Origin: Solea solea
Lineage: Eukaryota > Chordata > Actinopteri > Pleuronectiformes > Soleidae
Assembly (NCBI RefSeq): GCF_958295425.1
Contig: NC_081149.1
Span: 20,742,972 to 20,806,971, forward strand
DNA length: 64,000 bases
Direction: 5' to 3'
Shown here: piece by piece, positions 1-13,800 of the stretch
Position numbering within the stretch: the stretch's first letter is position 1
How the letters are laid out: the number at the start of each line of letters is the position of its first letter
Program-made: the position numbers and the translations under genes
The notes under the pieces: model-generated
Databases searched by the model: none
Told to the model about the DNA's origin: nothing
Seen by the model: the letters and a program-made list of their open reading frames with translations, nothing else

Positions 1-49
1 TCTGTTCATGCAATGTGCCTTTACATATAGTGTCACTTATTAGACATAC

Positions 50-3000
50 CTGCAGGGTTCTGCATCCGGTTGACCATCTGATTGGGTCCAGCTGGTCGGA
101 CCATGGACGGATCAGCGTGAGGACCATCTGACAAGTTACAGTAACAGTTAAAGAATCTTGTCCAAGAGTAAAAAAGACTAAATGACATTTGAATGATGAG
201 ATAGAAGAGGAGTTTCCCTGTTAGTAACAGTCTGCACTGTCTTACACCTTTAAAAGGTTTAGCATCGCATTTCTCCTGTGTCTATGTACACAGAAGTGTG
301 GGAGGAGGTAAAAAAGTTAACTATACGTTTACTATACGTTTACTTACTTGGAGGTTGCCCTGGGGCCATGGGTGGCTGTCCCATGCTGGGAGGCCCTTGT
401 GGAAAACCTGGAGAAACTATTCCTTGTTGCCCTGGCATCATGCCCTGCTTTTGGAGCCTCGTCCTCCTCTTTTCTTCCAGCTCTTTTTGGATTTTGTAGA
501 TCTTCTCCGCTAGCAGGTGGTAGTACTCTGCCTAGAAGGTGATGTAGCACAAATGAAGGATAAAGTCAAAGGCTATATCTCAACAGAGCATAAAACTCTT
601 AGTTGTGTTGTATCATTGTTCTGCCACTGGAGGGTTCTTACCCTGCTGTTGGCTGACTCGTACATATCCCCTTCTACTTTGCGAGCGTATGCCACCAGAT
701 TCTCCATCCGCCGATCCTTCAGTGCAGCCGGGTCAGGAGTGGGGAAAATGGCCTGCACACTACTCACACACGCACAGACAGGCAAACAAAGACAACCAGT
801 ATATATTTAGCACTAAAAAGGATCTAATAATCAAATTAACTAGCTCATACCATTGCAAGTTTGTTTGGGTTTTTTGGGGGTGGCAGAGCAGACTTACAGC
901 TTGTGTACAAGGTGGTTGCGGAGGTCCTGTGTGATGTCTTCATGCCAGGACTTCCTCATGCCTGCAACAGAGGGCGGAGTTGCTGTGGGCATCGATCCCA
1001 GGTTCCCCAAACTATCGTTCATCAAACTGAAAGGAAACGACAGACAGAAAAAGGTACAGCGATTAATACTTAAGCCAATACAGAACATCATGTAAATAAA
1101 TGTGACAAATGAACCCCAGTTGTACCTCTGAGCATTCATGTTGTGCAACATGGCGTCTGGCAGTAGGGTCGATTGCTGGTTCGGAGGCTGCACACCTCCT
1201 CCACCATTCACTCCCATAGAGTTTCCACCTAGGGGAACAGAGTTTAACAGTTGGATATACATCATTATTGTGGTATAGCTGCTGTAATACCCTGATAATG
1301 TATGCTTAGATTAGCACATGATCAGAAAAAAAAAACACCACATCAATGCACAGTACATACATTACATATGTATATTATGACATGCACGCTGGCATTTAAA
1401 AACGAACCCATGTTTAGATTTCTCATCCCAGGCTGCCCCTGCATCCCCTGGTTTGGCATGTTGGCCTGTTGTTGCTGCTGTGGCATCTGGTTGCCCTGGT
1501 AAGTAAGACCTAGAGCTGCATAGGCCCTTTCTATTGAGCTCGGGTCAATCTGGTTGGCAGAGTTCAGGTTTGGAGTGTTTGACTGTCCACCTGGCACACC
1601 GGATCCTAGAGAGTTTACCAAACCCACTGCTGCACTGTTGAGAAGAGCTGTTCAAGAAAGGGGAAGAGGTTATTTGTGAATTCAACCTAGTGTAATGTAT
1701 TTTAATGGACGGTTACAAGATTCAAAATTACAAGATTAAGAATTTCATGATGGCTCATGTTTAATCTCTCTGTGCCAGCAAGTGTATACAGCTCATAAGT
1801 AGTAAGAAGCACTCACGTTGCTGGTTCCTCTTATCTCCAGCATTTTTCAGTGGCAAGCAGACAGGGCAGTCATGTCGTGTGCAATTCTTCCAATGAGAGA
1901 TGATCTGTCTGGATGAAGCACAGTGTGCGACTGGAAGAGAAAATGAAATGCGTTTACAAAAAGGGAAGAGAAGTGAAAAAAAGAGGATATGATAGGTAGG
2001 TACAAAGGCAAGACAAATAATGAGATAAGAAATGAGAGCCAAACAGAAAAATTAAGAGTGAAAAGAAGAGGGAATTGTATGAGTCATCCTGTTAAATGAA
2101 TCTATGTCCATATGATATTGTAACATTGTAACAGTGCTACCTAAAGAGAGAATAACTAGGAGGCAAATGAAATGGAGCAAAATCTACATGCAAACATAAT
2201 TTGCATGGATACATTCCAACACCATAAACCATAAAACCAGCAAATCGGGATAATTCAACAGACTCACCCTGGCAGGACTTGCCAGCCTGACAATGAGTCA
2301 TATGGTTGAGCACATTTTTCATGGTGCGGCAGTGCGGCAGGTTGCACTGTCGCACTTCACCGTTGGCTTGCTCACGCCGCTGGCATTTGTGTGCGTGGAG
2401 CAAGAGGACCAGCTGTTGTTGAATCAACTTCCTCTTCTCTGGGTCTGCAGTAGGGGGCGCTGTGCCGGGACCTGTCCCTAAAGCGCTAAGCCCAACCTGC
2501 GCCCCTCCCACTGCTGTTGCTCCACTGACAGATACACAACCAACTGCTCCAGGCTGCTGAGACGGCTGGTGACAAAGAGGAGGTACAGGTGAGCATTAAG
2601 AAACAATTTAATTAACATTTTTTGCAATAGTATGAACCAGTGTACTGCTCCGCACTAATTAAAAGTAGACGAAACAACATTCAAAAACTGAGCTGCGAAG
2701 TAAACGGTCCGTTTCAAAATGCTGGTGACAATGCTGTAATTAAAAACAGGAGGACCATATAAAGAATTAAGTTGCTTTCTGTTGAAAACAATAGATCCAA
2801 GCCTGTGGTTGATTAAAGCCAAATAGCAATACACATAAAATATTACTCAAGCCTATAAAAGGAACTACACTATGCAGCCCATTGATGCCGGCAGATGAGT
2901 GATCATACCATTGTCTATAAAGAAAACGTTGGCGTAATATTTTACATCACTAGGGTTTACAGACTTTCATTGGTGTCTGATTTGAAATTTAAGTGAGGCT

Positions 3001-4511
3001 TGAAATTAGCTAAATACACTTGAAAATTAATTTCCCTGAGGTAAATGTGGATATTGTAATTATGATTTAAGCTAGAATAAAACTTTATGAAAAGCAACCA
3101 AGTCAATGATGTTCCCCCTTCCTACCTGAGGAGTCAGTTCAGGCTCCTTCCTCTTTGAGATCAATGAGTTAAATGGCCACAGCCCAGAAGTGCCAATTAA
3201 CGCTGCATTTGGGTGTGTATCTGCGTCATTACCTCATCTATGAAGCCCTAAAAGTCCATAACAATCAGTTCAGCCACTGCTGAGAGTGCAGGGTTTTATT
3301 GTGTACCTGAGCTCTACAAAGCGGCAAGGCAATTCTGTGACTAATTACGTCACTGGCGAATCTCACCACTCCTGTAAACAGCAGCGCCTCATGGTACGGG
3401 CACATCCAGTGAAGTACTTTCAACCGTAGAAGAACTACTCTCGTTTTAAGCGAGCGTATCGGTTAAGAACATGTTGAAAAAAGGTTCAGCGAGTGTTTGC
3501 TCTGTTCTGGGTTGTGATAAATAATACCAGACACTCTACAAGCTCCCCACCAATGAGCAAAGAAAAGCTCAGTGGATATCTTTCATATTTGATAGGAATA
3601 TCCCTGCTACATTCCCAAATACCTCCATGTATGCGGCAACCACTTCAAAGAGAATTGTTACCCAAAATTCAGGCAATATAAAGCAGGACACAGCACCAAA
3701 CTTCACCTAAAGCAAGGAGCAGTGCCAACAATATGTATATTACAATATTTACAAACCGTAAAACTGTCTTTGTGTGCTTGTTCTGTCGTTTAGCATTAGT
3801 GATAGTCAGCTACAGGCACGCATTCGCTCGTGTTTCATTTGCATGTATCTGTGTTTATCATCTATTAACCACAACGTTATCCAAGCTACAGGCATCCTGC
3901 AGCATGGAGGTGGTTCACTTGTCACAGTGTCTTCTGACTCTGGGTCAAACTCCAGATCAAATGCGAAAGGGATTACGGCGAGGGGTCGGGACGGCAGAAT
4001 AACTCAATGTTTTGATAATTGCTAGCAGAGCTGTAGGTCTGAGAGCTGACGTGCCAACGTCACATCCTGGTAACTGGACAATCACAAGACAGTGGGAAAG
4101 CTCTCGTTGCCTGGCCAATCACAAGACAGTCCGTGTTCTGCGGGTGTGGTTTTGGTCTGAAACAGCGCGGCTGACGAGAGCGTCAGTGGTGAGACGTTTA
4201 CATCGGCTCGTTTGTGGCGACTAGGAGGTTTTTACCATAAAACCGACTTCATGTTTGTAAGTACACCTCCATATCTCACATATCAGTGAGATAGGACCAT
4301 GCTATGGCCTCTTTAATCTAAAATAACTGTAAGCCTAACTGCAGATAATTTAGCTACTAGTAAATTATAGGGTAGTCGTATAGGGTAGTTATAAGGTAAA
4401 AATGCACTTGCATGTTGTTGTAACATACAAAAAAATTACAAATGGAATCATCTAAACTGGAAAACACTTTAAATAAAGTAATGGCTCAAGAATGTGATAC
4501 AGACACATTCT

Positions 4512-4560
<49 letters not shown>

Positions 4561-5182
4561 TTTTTATTTTATATTTAATTTTTTTTAAATACTTAATAAT
4601 AGTTTATAATAGATAATTAATTCTTCTAAAAATTCTGTCTGTAAAACACATGTGTAACTCAGTTTTCTGCATTTCCACACAGTTACGTCCAGCCGCGTTT
4701 GTAGTTCAACTACAAAGTGTAATTGGACTACTACCAGTATACAGGCACTAGTGGGTTATTGATTTATATACTGAGGTGTTTCCTTCCTTCTCCAGTACGC
4801 TCGGTGGTGATATGACCCCTTTCAGCTTGTTAGAATTAGGCGGATTATTCAGGTTTAGCTAGCGGCTAGTTGATAGCATGTTGAGCACCATTCCGAGTCT
4901 TCGTGCCGTCCTAATGTCATGTAAATGCACCGAGTGGTATAAGAGAACTGATCAGGTTATTAAAACTGTAATCACAGAGCAGCACCATGTCAGACATAAG
5001 GAAGGAAAGGTGCGACATAAAATTAAAATCCAAAAACATGTCTTGGTCCATCATATACAGAGAGAGAATGACATGCGACAGTGGTGAGGATAAATGGTAT
5101 AATAATGTTATTTTGCACATTGTTTACATCTTTTCAGGCTTTTGTTGGTAGAGAAACTGGTTTCTCTGCCTGTTCCATTCTA

Positions 5183-5224
<42 letters not shown>

Positions 5225-8200
5225 AGGCACACCATTTCCAGCTAAGTATTCTTTAAACTGAAGTGTATACCCAAAAGGAATCCTATGACATTCCCACATA
5301 CAAACACTGGGGATGTACATAATTATCCATTTAATAACAAAATAATTAACACAAAACTACACAACAACAAAAAGTGCAGAATATACTGTCATGTAGCAGG
5401 TTTTCTCCTGGAGCTGCCAATAGTGATGAACTGTTTGATATACTGTATTTGTGAGAGCTCAGAGCAAGCATGAGTGCTACAAACAGCTCTACGATGAAAC
5501 AACTGTGCAAAACAATGTCAAAGTTAAAAGTGTCAGAGTTAAAATGCAAAGTCAATCTATAGTAACATCTAATACTTCTACAAAAGCTACAGAATGTATA
5601 GAAATAAATATGCATCCTACCATTCCAGGCATGCCTTGACCCGGTGGCACCTTCTTGTCCATGTTGAACTGAGCAACCATATTGTTGGGCAGACCTGCCT
5701 TATTCTGAAGCTGTGGGCCCAGCCCTGCTCCAGGCAGCCCCTGGCCAGTGGACTGACCATACGGACCACCATAGGGGCCCGCATTAGCCATCATATTCAT
5801 CTGGGCAAACATAAAGAGGGGGAAGACAGAAGCAGGTGAGAGACAATTGGATGAGAATCAGTAAGGAGGACAGAGTCACAGGAGACCAAAGCAGGAAAGG
5901 AAGAAGAGGATCACATCATTAAAAGGAGGATTTAAGCACCAAGTTCACAGATATATAAACATTTAAGCATTTAGAATGTAATCTTACATGAAAACAAAGC
6001 TACATATGATCCAGCTACACTGCATGGTTTTGTTGCTTTTATGTGTGCATATAAAAAATATTCACCATAAATCTATGCTATGCAATGCAATGCACACACT
6101 TTGAGACATTATAATTGGCATATAATGTTTTGGTTCTTCAATGTTCACTAAGACGCTAACCATAATCTGTATCTATCTGACAAATGATCATATGATAATA
6201 ATTGATAGACTGATTTGAAACATTTTGAGCATATCACCCAGCCCTAGCTTTAATTAAAAAAAGTATTATTAGCTTCATTAGTCAGATGAGGGCGTAAATA
6301 GGGCTTCAGCATGCACATGCCTGTGCATTCAGCTCATAACCATACACCTGCTCTAGAGAACTACTACAATTCTACACCTTCATTAAACCGAGAAGATGAC
6401 TTATGACTTTCATGCAAAAATCCTCAAAGTACAATTCACAAAATCAAACCCAAATCTCAGCAACTTTTCGTATATAATAAATATTTGTATTCCTTTCCTG
6501 CCTTAACTGAACCTGAGTAAGACCGTGGAGTGTAACAAACCAGGCTGAATAATATTTTACACTGGTTATTTCAAAAGACTCTTGACTCTCTGAGGAATTT
6601 TAACTTGATTATTCAATGATATGATTCAGTTGCCCATCAAAACCATATTTTGTTTGGGTTAGCATTTCAAAAGTCAACAGTGTTGATGTGTTGGTCAGTC
6701 TGCCAATGTTGGCATCGCATTGTCAACCAATGACCAAAACTGGTATGCAGTTGTCTACTCACAGCCCAACATTTGTAACTGCACAAACAATATGCCATTG
6801 CCTGCACAGTATTCAGGTAGGATAGTAAATGGGATATAACAGAACGTGGGATCAGGTATGGATGTGAAAAAAAGTATGGAGAAAGGTTTATCCTCATTTG
6901 AAAACATTTAATTCCTAAAAATTTGTTATAATAAAGCTGCTATTGAAAAGCGAGATGCTTGAATCAGCTGGACCTGCCGAGTGTGCTTACTTTGTTCAGT
7001 GCTCCAGGTTGCTGAGGTCTCATTCCTGCTTGACCACCAGGTCCCATTGGCTGACCGCCCTGCTGCTGCTGTAAGGTTTCCGCCAAAAGGTTACCACCAT
7101 TACCCATGCCTGCATTGCTAGGGTAACCCATTCTTGGCGAACCATTCATCACTTGCCCCCCCATCAGCCCCTGCTGTCCAGTGTTGCCCTTCTGATTACC
7201 CATCATGGCAGCTGCCCGACTTAGAGCTGCCACTCCTCCAACCATGCCAACCTGTTGCATTAATCCTGGTTGCTGCTGCTGGCCCTGGGGGGGCAGGCCT
7301 TGAGGTCCACCAGAGGAAAGACCCATCATCCCCATGGAAGGCCCGGGTGCTGTACTGTTGGAAGTTGGGCCACCCTGCTGTCCTGGTGTCCCAGCACGCA
7401 AGAGTTCTGACAGCTGCTTGTGCTTTGCAGCTGCATCCTGTCCACCTACCACACCAATCCCTCCTCCGATACCTCCAAGACTGGTATGGAGTTGGCTGAC
7501 ATCCCCTCCGTTGGTCAGACCTAGGTCTGAGGAATTGATGAGCTCATCTGGGAGGTCTTGCTCCAGGTCGAAGAATGAACCAAAATCTAGACACAAGGGG
7601 AGAAATTTAAATCTTAACACCCCCAAAACTACCAAAAGTTAACTGCAGGTTTAAGTCTTTTTTGTGGTTATGATTTTGCCTCTGTTTTGTCATGAACAGT
7701 AGTGATTTAACATAATTTTATGCTGCTTTCTGCATCTGAAAACAGGTTTTGTCAATAGATACCATCAGATATGACTGAAGGAACCTGTGTGTGTATATAG
7801 CTGCAGTGCAAGAAGCATTATTCCCACCATATTTTAGCAGTGGAATTCACCTCTGAACATTTTGTGTGGCTGCTTATTTGTGTTTTCAGTCATACTCCAG
7901 CCTGTTTACAGTCTTCTCACTTTACTAGCGCAATGTTTCTTTTGCCTCAATTTGTCTGGACATAGAACAGATCACTTCTTATGTGCAGCATGGAAATGTC
8001 ACTGGGCAAATCAAGATCTAAACAGTGCTTTAAATTACAAAATATAGAGAAATAACATTGCATGGAGCTGATGGTTTCGATTTGCATTGTGTGCACTAAT
8101 TTGACAATAGTCTGAATGTAACCGATCAAGTTATTCACCTCAGGTGGTCTCGAGTAAACTGCACATTTACATACATGTTAATGATGACTCTTCAACTGCG

Positions 8201-9977
8201 ACTGTTTAGAAGATATGCCTGTGTTTCAATAGCGCAGGTATGAATCTAATGTCATCATTTATTCCCTGTCTTACTATATTAAAAGTACAGCTATTGGATG
8301 GAGTCATAAGTGGCACATGAAGTTTAAAATGTGCTGAATTTGAGCTCCTGGCCAGTCCATGGCTGTGCAAATCTGAAGTATTGTAAGGAACAACTGTTGA
8401 AGCGTATGTTTAATAGTGGGACATTGTCAAATAAACATCCTGTTTATTGACTGAGCATTATGACCTGCTTGCTCACTATGAACCATCCAGACCACTAAGG
8501 TCACCTGGGTCAGGTTTGCTCTGTGTCCCCAGAACCAGGACTAAACATGGGTAATCTGCCTTCAACTTTTATGCTCCAAATATCTGAGAAATAACTCCCA
8601 GAAGAGTGCAAGTCTCCTAAATGAATTCATTCTTTTAAAACTAGCATGAAAACCTACCCGTTTGCAACTGCATTTAAATAAAATGCCCCCCCCCCCCCCC
8701 CTTTAATGTTGCCTTTGCTACTGCTGCATTTCTCTTTCTATTTTTTATTGTAGAATACCTTAAAATGCCCCGAGATGTGCTGTATAAATAAACTTGCCGT
8801 AACTTGGTTTCGCTTCAATTCACAAGTCGACGTGTTTTAAGTTCTGTGCCTGTGTTAAGTGTTGCAATATTTGCACACGTAAACTGCTAAAAGTGCAGCG
8901 CACTGTCGCCGTGCAGAGTCAAACAATGGATGAATAAGAATGTGCTTCGTCGGTAGTACCGCCACCAAAAAGTAAAACGTTCCAAATCAACAGACGTAGG
9001 AGCAAACGTTTCAGTGTCGGTGACCATATGCTCGAACACGTTCACTCAGAAGCGCAGTTAAAATTCACACACAGCCTCATCTTCAGCTAGATAATACAAC
9101 AGTTAGCGTAACTCCATTGAAGTAGTCGAACAATGGCTAGTTGGTGAACAACAGCTCACTGAAACGGAGTATATAATGTTTACAACACGCCAAGTACACG
9201 AAACGCATGCCCCCGTACTACTCCAAAAAACACAAATACATAAAGAATTGGCAAGTATAAACTAGAATTAAGGTCGCTCGGTTGACCAACAAGGTTTAGC
9301 TAAATGTCGCTCATTTCCGTTGCTAACCAGCTACCGTGCACAGCTGAGCCGGTCTGGTGGGTTAACTAGCTACTTAGCTAGCTTGCTCCGTTACTTTCTC
9401 CTAAAGCCGTTTTAGAAAGAGCAGTTTTACCCTTTAATTGCAAAATATTAGTGGATACTGGTAATTTATGTGTAAACAATCTAATGCTTCCAAATAAACA
9501 ACTTTTGGTGGAGCTAGGGAACTTGAAGCAAATTGGGGTGACTCGACTCTTCCATTGTTTGGGGGATGAATGTTGTAGTTCGAAGCTAGTTAGCCTGTTG
9601 AGGCTAACACATCAAAACACAACTGCTCTTACCGCCAACGCCAAATTGTCTTTTCTTTTAAAGAATTTTATTAGATAGACTGAACATTTACCAGAATGTT
9701 TGTTTTAGCCTAACTTCGAATTTATAGTCACATAGAAAATGCATGAATAAAGGGGCATGTTTCAGACCAACTAAGTTGCTGTGCAAGTATGGGGTTACTC
9801 TTGGTTGTGACTACTTCATGCAGTAACACTACATGCTACTTTGTGTTTTCTTTTCAGACAAGAATGCATGCAAATATATTTACCGTTTCCATCACTTGCA
9901 GACACAGAAAGAGCTGGAGAGGACAGCTTGGGCCTCTTGGCTGAAGGCGGGCCGGACTCCAGGACATTATCAGCCAT
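50..9977 (-). CDS. ep300: p300 histone/lysine acetyltransferase, N-terminal part (first 11 coding exons)
   Basis: Nuclear transcriptional coactivator and lysine acetyltransferase. Coding exons in minus-strand order: 9977-9884, 7586-6991, 5800-5621, 2565-2268, 1930-1817, 1647-1408, 1228-1126, 1026-898, 759-642, 531-348, 127-50. All joins keep frame and have AG/GT borders, giving about 711 codons; the gene continues left of the window. The start ([20 protein letters not shown]) matches the conserved p300 N-terminus. Visible parts: a nuclear-receptor box LSELL in exon 2; TAZ1 at about residues 328-425, with the Cys/His series [25 protein letters not shown] and HDCPVC; KIX at about 566-647, from the WHEDITQDL stretch to KELEEKRR. 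Linkers are rich in Gln, Gly, Met and Pro, as in the family. Wording such as [13 protein letters not shown] and VRQCNLPHC favours EP300 over CREBBP. I cannot tell which teleost duplicate (a or b) this is. The bromodomain and HAT domain lie outside the window. Confidence 0.96.
3173..4312 (+). mobile_element. Decayed THAP-domain DNA transposon, Kolobok-like, in an ep300 intron
   Basis: About 1.14 kb flanked by TTAA on both sides (3169-3172 and 4313-4316). The ends are loosely inverted: ATGGCCACAGC on the left against AGAGGCCATAGC read from the right. Inside, 3471-3732 encodes a recognisable THAP zinc finger: CSVLGC (C-x4-C), LYKLP, a Trp in KAQWISF, then VCGNHF (C-x2-H), ending in the AVPT box. 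One in-frame stop follows the first cysteine pair, and a frameshift lies between ATF and PKYLH, so it is not functional. Kolobok-type transposons pair TTAA duplications with THAP-bearing transposases, which is why I favour that class. No catalytic core is visible, so the copy is internally deleted. Confidence 0.6.
4520..4560. repeat. (TA)n/(CA)n microsatellite
   Basis: Alternating TA run of about 33 bases followed by a short CA run, in the ep300 intron between coding exons 3 and 4. Confidence 0.9.
5190..5222. repeat. (CA)n microsatellite
   Basis: About 16 CA units directly after a CT-rich stretch, in the same ep300 intron. Confidence 0.9.
5801..6990. other. ep300 intron between coding exons 2 and 3, no gene seen
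   Basis: AT-rich intron of about 1.2 kb. I see no tRNA-like, transposon-like or conserved coding signal in it. Confidence 0.6.
7670..8125 (+). repeat. Copy of a dispersed repeat in ep300 intron 1
   Basis: The first part (about 7670-7830) resembles 21725-21960: both have CATCTGAAAACAGG followed closely by TGTCAA. The later part (about 7915-8125) resembles 35455-35635: both carry ATAGAACA, AATGTCACTGGGCAA and a C/AAACAG motif in the same order. One element family has therefore left copies in three places. I cannot define its ends or class. Confidence 0.55.
8686..8701. repeat. Poly-C run
   Basis: Sixteen consecutive C residues in ep300 intron 1; its length may be unreliable in an assembly. Confidence 0.9.
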
Positions 9978-11657
9978 ATTTTTGACGAATTAAAAAAAAT
10001 GCCGTAGATCCACGGCGGACAAATCTATCTCCCGTATTTGCGTCTCCTTGAGTCCTTAAGAAATCGTTCCCCCACCGCTTGGGGACGGTAGGGGAGAAGA
10101 CAGCGGTGCTGGACTCCTTCCCTCACAGTTCTCCCTCTCAGTTTATTCCTCTCTGCAGATATCAATCCCCCTCCCCTGACGGAGATTGTTTCTTCACAGA
10201 TTTGAAGAGGAGGAGGTGGGAAGGTGGAGTCGGCAAAAAGGCAAGCGTGCGACCCACTGACAACCTCATGTAGCCTCTTCTACGACACAAAACTGTCCCA
10301 AGATCCGTCCTCCGTAGTGCACTCAGTCCTGCCCGCCATAGTCGGCGGAGAGAGCCTGTACTTCTCGCCTCAAACAACCCAGAAGACTAACTCTGTGTGA
10401 GTACGAATTGGCAACTGTGATCCAAAAACTCAGGTCAGAGAGCAGCCCCCTTGTTAACTTCTGGATGCCGATTTCTCATGCAGCCGTTTTGAGATCATCG
10501 TTTTCTCTCATCTAACCAAACACCTCAGGGATATTAACGCCACAGATCCCTTTACGTCTCTAAATGAAAAAGGCAGTCTGCCAGCAATAGATTCAAAATA
10601 CAGTTCGGGTGTAAGTGGCACTCTCAAGTGCAACACTGTGAAAGAATAATGTGCACTGGTTGAACGGTAGCTTAATAAATAGGACGACAGTTCTGCAGAT
10701 ATGGAAACACAGAAGTCTTGCAAATACTCTACTGCACATTGGCTTTCTTTTGCATGTGCATGTGTTTGACCATGCAAGGCACTGGGTCAGAAAGCAGAGA
10801 GTCGTATTGCACATTTGGTTGTTGCAACCCCCTTTGCGCGAATATGCCTCTTTCAGTCAGCGGGGTAGCAAAGGTTGAAATATTGAGAAATTTCGCCAGA
10901 AATAACTACTCTTGTGCAGTCGATTTCTGATGCACACTTTCTTCCTGAATAATGCGGTTTCTTAAGAAAATCACAGCGCTCAATACCAATCGGAGGGCAG
11001 CCAGATTTATCCAATTAGTTTTATGTGTAATCTGTGGGGTTACTTATCTTGTGCTCTTGAAGAGGTTCCTCCCCATTTCTCGCCAGGCATATAACAAAAT
11101 CCCCCAAAATATAGAAGTATACACACTTGTCATTCACTGCAATGGGATGTCTTGACCAAGCAAGAGACGAGAAACAGAAAGCTCTTAACAAAAAACAGGA
11201 GCACAGCACGGCGACAGGCGAAAAATTTGACGGTGGGTCACTGAGAAAAGATGATTTCGGAAGCGGAAAGCTTCAGATCGGCACAATGATGTTGACACCC
11301 CCATAAGATATTTTTGGGCAGACAAAAATCCTCTCATTGACTCTTTGTGATGGAGATTGCCCCCCTTCGCGTTGATCCTGGCAATTTCCCCCCTTCTCTT
11401 TAAACCAGTCTTTCTTTCCACCTCTCCCTTCTGCCCGGCAGCAATTTATTTATATAATTGTCTATGCGGACTCTTTCCTTCCTCCGCGACGGACACATAA
11501 TGATTTTTCATGTTGGTGTTTTCTCCCTTTTTTCGCAGGTCTCTCCTCGTCGTAATGTGTCGCTCTCTTCCGCCTCCCCTCTCCGTCTCCGCTCCGCAAA
11601 ACACCCCCTTCCTTGGATTTTTCGGAGTATTTACTTCTCATGCATGCATATATATGT

Positions 11658-11700
<43 letters not shown>

Positions 11701-12090
11701 AATAAATATCACCCAGTCGGTTTTCCCACCACTGCCGTCTTATCGTGTTGTGATGCTTTCGCTCGCTTGATATCACGGACAAAAATTTGGCAGTTCTTTC
11801 CTCCCCCGACGGTTCCTGGAGCGGCTGACTTTGGTCGCCGGAGTCGCTCCTTCTCTCGGTTATCTCCTCCTGTTTCTGACGGTCTTTTCCGCACAAACAA
11901 AATGGCGGCTTGTTGTTTCTACTCCTCTGATACGGGGGGAGGGTTGGAGGTACAGCAACATTAGGCGTGAAGGGGAGGAGGGAGGGAGGGAAGGAGAGGG
12001 GAGGTTGTCTTCGTAGGTGTTCGGGATTGCTCGGAAACCGGTTCTCCACTCTTGACGGCAGTCGCCGACTTAAATCTGTAGGGGACAGTG
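9978..12090 (-). promoter_or_regulatory. ep300: ep300 5' UTR and promoter region
   Basis: Gene-free stretch upstream of the ep300 start codon. CpG is more frequent at 10000-10400 and 11450-12080 than in neighbouring introns, with purine/pyrimidine-rich blocks (for example near 11980-12000). Human EP300 has a long GC-rich 5' UTR, so much of this is probably 5' UTR plus core promoter. The transcription start cannot be placed from sequence alone. The short ORFs here show no family resemblance. A TA repeat interrupts the region at about 11641-11706. Confidence 0.5.
11641..11706. repeat. (TA)n microsatellite in the ep300 5' region
   Basis: Imperfect TA/TATG tract ending in a TTTATATATAAATAAATA block. 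Confidence 0.85.
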
Positions 12091-13070
12091 ATGCTCCACT
12101 TTTATCTTGCACTGTCAGTCGACTACAGCAGCACTCGATGGTGGACTTTTACACACATATCCTACAGAAGAATACATTTGAGGTCTTTAGAGTATTTATA
12201 TTTTAACCTACTTAATGCACCTACTGTCAATTATTATTACAACCCAACATATTTACAATGTGAGCACCAGAGTTGAGGCATAGGACCAGATTTGCCGTGG
12301 GACCAGATTATGTGTGCCCAAAACATGAAATAATTGAGCTGTCAAGCATAAAATTCTCAAAGAGATGTACTCCATCCCTGTTTGAACTGTACTGCACATC
12401 CACCACAAGGATTTTCCTCATCTGAGAAGACATGCACTCATATGTGAATCTGGAGAAATGCACAAAAGTTACTCATGCAAAGACCTGAGACTGAGAGACC
12501 AAAACCTAGATTACACATGTCAGCATCACTACCATCTGACATCAGACATCTCATGAAAAAAAAAAACATAACAGTTTGAGCCATTGCATTAAAGACGTTA
12601 TGGCTCCTGAAGGATCAAAATGGATATTGACTGACAAACGGTCCTCATCCCTGCACGAGGACCTCAATTTCTAATTTGAAGGTCAGCAGTAGTGATCAAA
12701 TTGTGATCTCAAAATGAAGACTTCTATCAGAGAAGTAACCACAGTAACCACATACCAAATTGATGGAGACCTTTGTATAAAATCAGAATGGAGATCTTTG
12801 CCTAAGTGACCATATAACCCTGAGGTGAAACACATCTGTCCTATTGCATTACAGTCAATGTTTTGTTGCCTAATTCAGTGTAGCCACTATTAAAATCCTC
12901 ATCACAAGTCACCTTGTCCTTCACAAGGAGCATTAATCAAACCAACAAAAGAGATTAGTTATGAAAGAAATATAGTTTTTTTTAATACATACAGTATAAA
13001 CACCAATGTCCAAGAGATAACATTTTTCTCTGCTAAGAACAAAACCCCTCCCCACATATGTATAGAATCA
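12091..13070. other. Spacer between ep300 and xpnpep3, no gene seen
   Basis: About 1 kb of AT-rich sequence between the ep300 5' region and the presumed 3' end of xpnpep3. Only short chance ORFs on both strands, with no recognised repeat or RNA gene. Confidence 0.6.
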
Positions 13071-13076
13071 TTTATT
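13071..13076 (-). terminator. xpnpep3: Candidate poly(A) signal of xpnpep3
   Basis: AATAAA on the minus strand, about 725 bases after the stop codon. The cleavage site is not demonstrated; this is the clearest signal I saw. Confidence 0.4.
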
Positions 13077-13800
13077 TCATATTCTAGTGCATTGGTGTAT
13101 TAGAGGCGGCTGTTGTTGACAGGTTTCTTATAATCTATTGTGTGTGTGCTTAAAGATGTAACATCCTCTGGACCTTATTATCCTGACAATAATACTACAG
13201 CACAGTGAATGCATGTTCATTGCATCTGGTGTTTAAATCCTTTTTGCTGCAGCATGAACTGCCACATGTTTGAGCGTTAACAGACTAATTGTGAAGTGTG
13301 TGAACTGGCTTAAGAACTTAAAGGATTTAAAAACAAATAAACTTGACTTGTACTTGACAGGATTGTGACAATTCTGGAAAACATAATGTGGAGCACATAC
13401 TGTAGTTTTTAAGAATGAAAATGCTGAGAGCACCATCACATTATTAGATAAACGTGGTGTATATGTAGAGCCTGATCACACGTCACATGAGACATTGATG
13501 AGTAGTTTTTTAAGGAGGATTACATCAGCTACAGTGTAGTGTACATGATGAAATTCAAAGATTCCGTTAAATCAGCACTGTGTTGTACAGAATTTTTTCA
13601 CGTTTAAAGACTTTCTCCAGACTGCAAAATCTACAGATGTTGAAATGAGACCAAAACTGGAGTCTTGCAGAGCACTCGCACCTTTCACGTAGCTAAGCCC
13701 TGAGCCTAGTGATGGCAACACCATGGAGAAGGTCAAAAAGCACAGCACGCCATCTCCCATCGACTCTGTGGCTGACTTGGTCACTTGGTTTCTCACTGCC

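Noticed and set aside
7134..7499. Plus-strand 121-aa ORF in ep300
   Set aside because: Antisense shadow of the Gln/Gly/Pro-rich ep300 exon 7586-6991.
11458..11964. 168-aa ORF in the ep300 5' region
   Set aside because: It crosses a TA microsatellite, shows no family resemblance and lies in likely promoter/5' UTR sequence.
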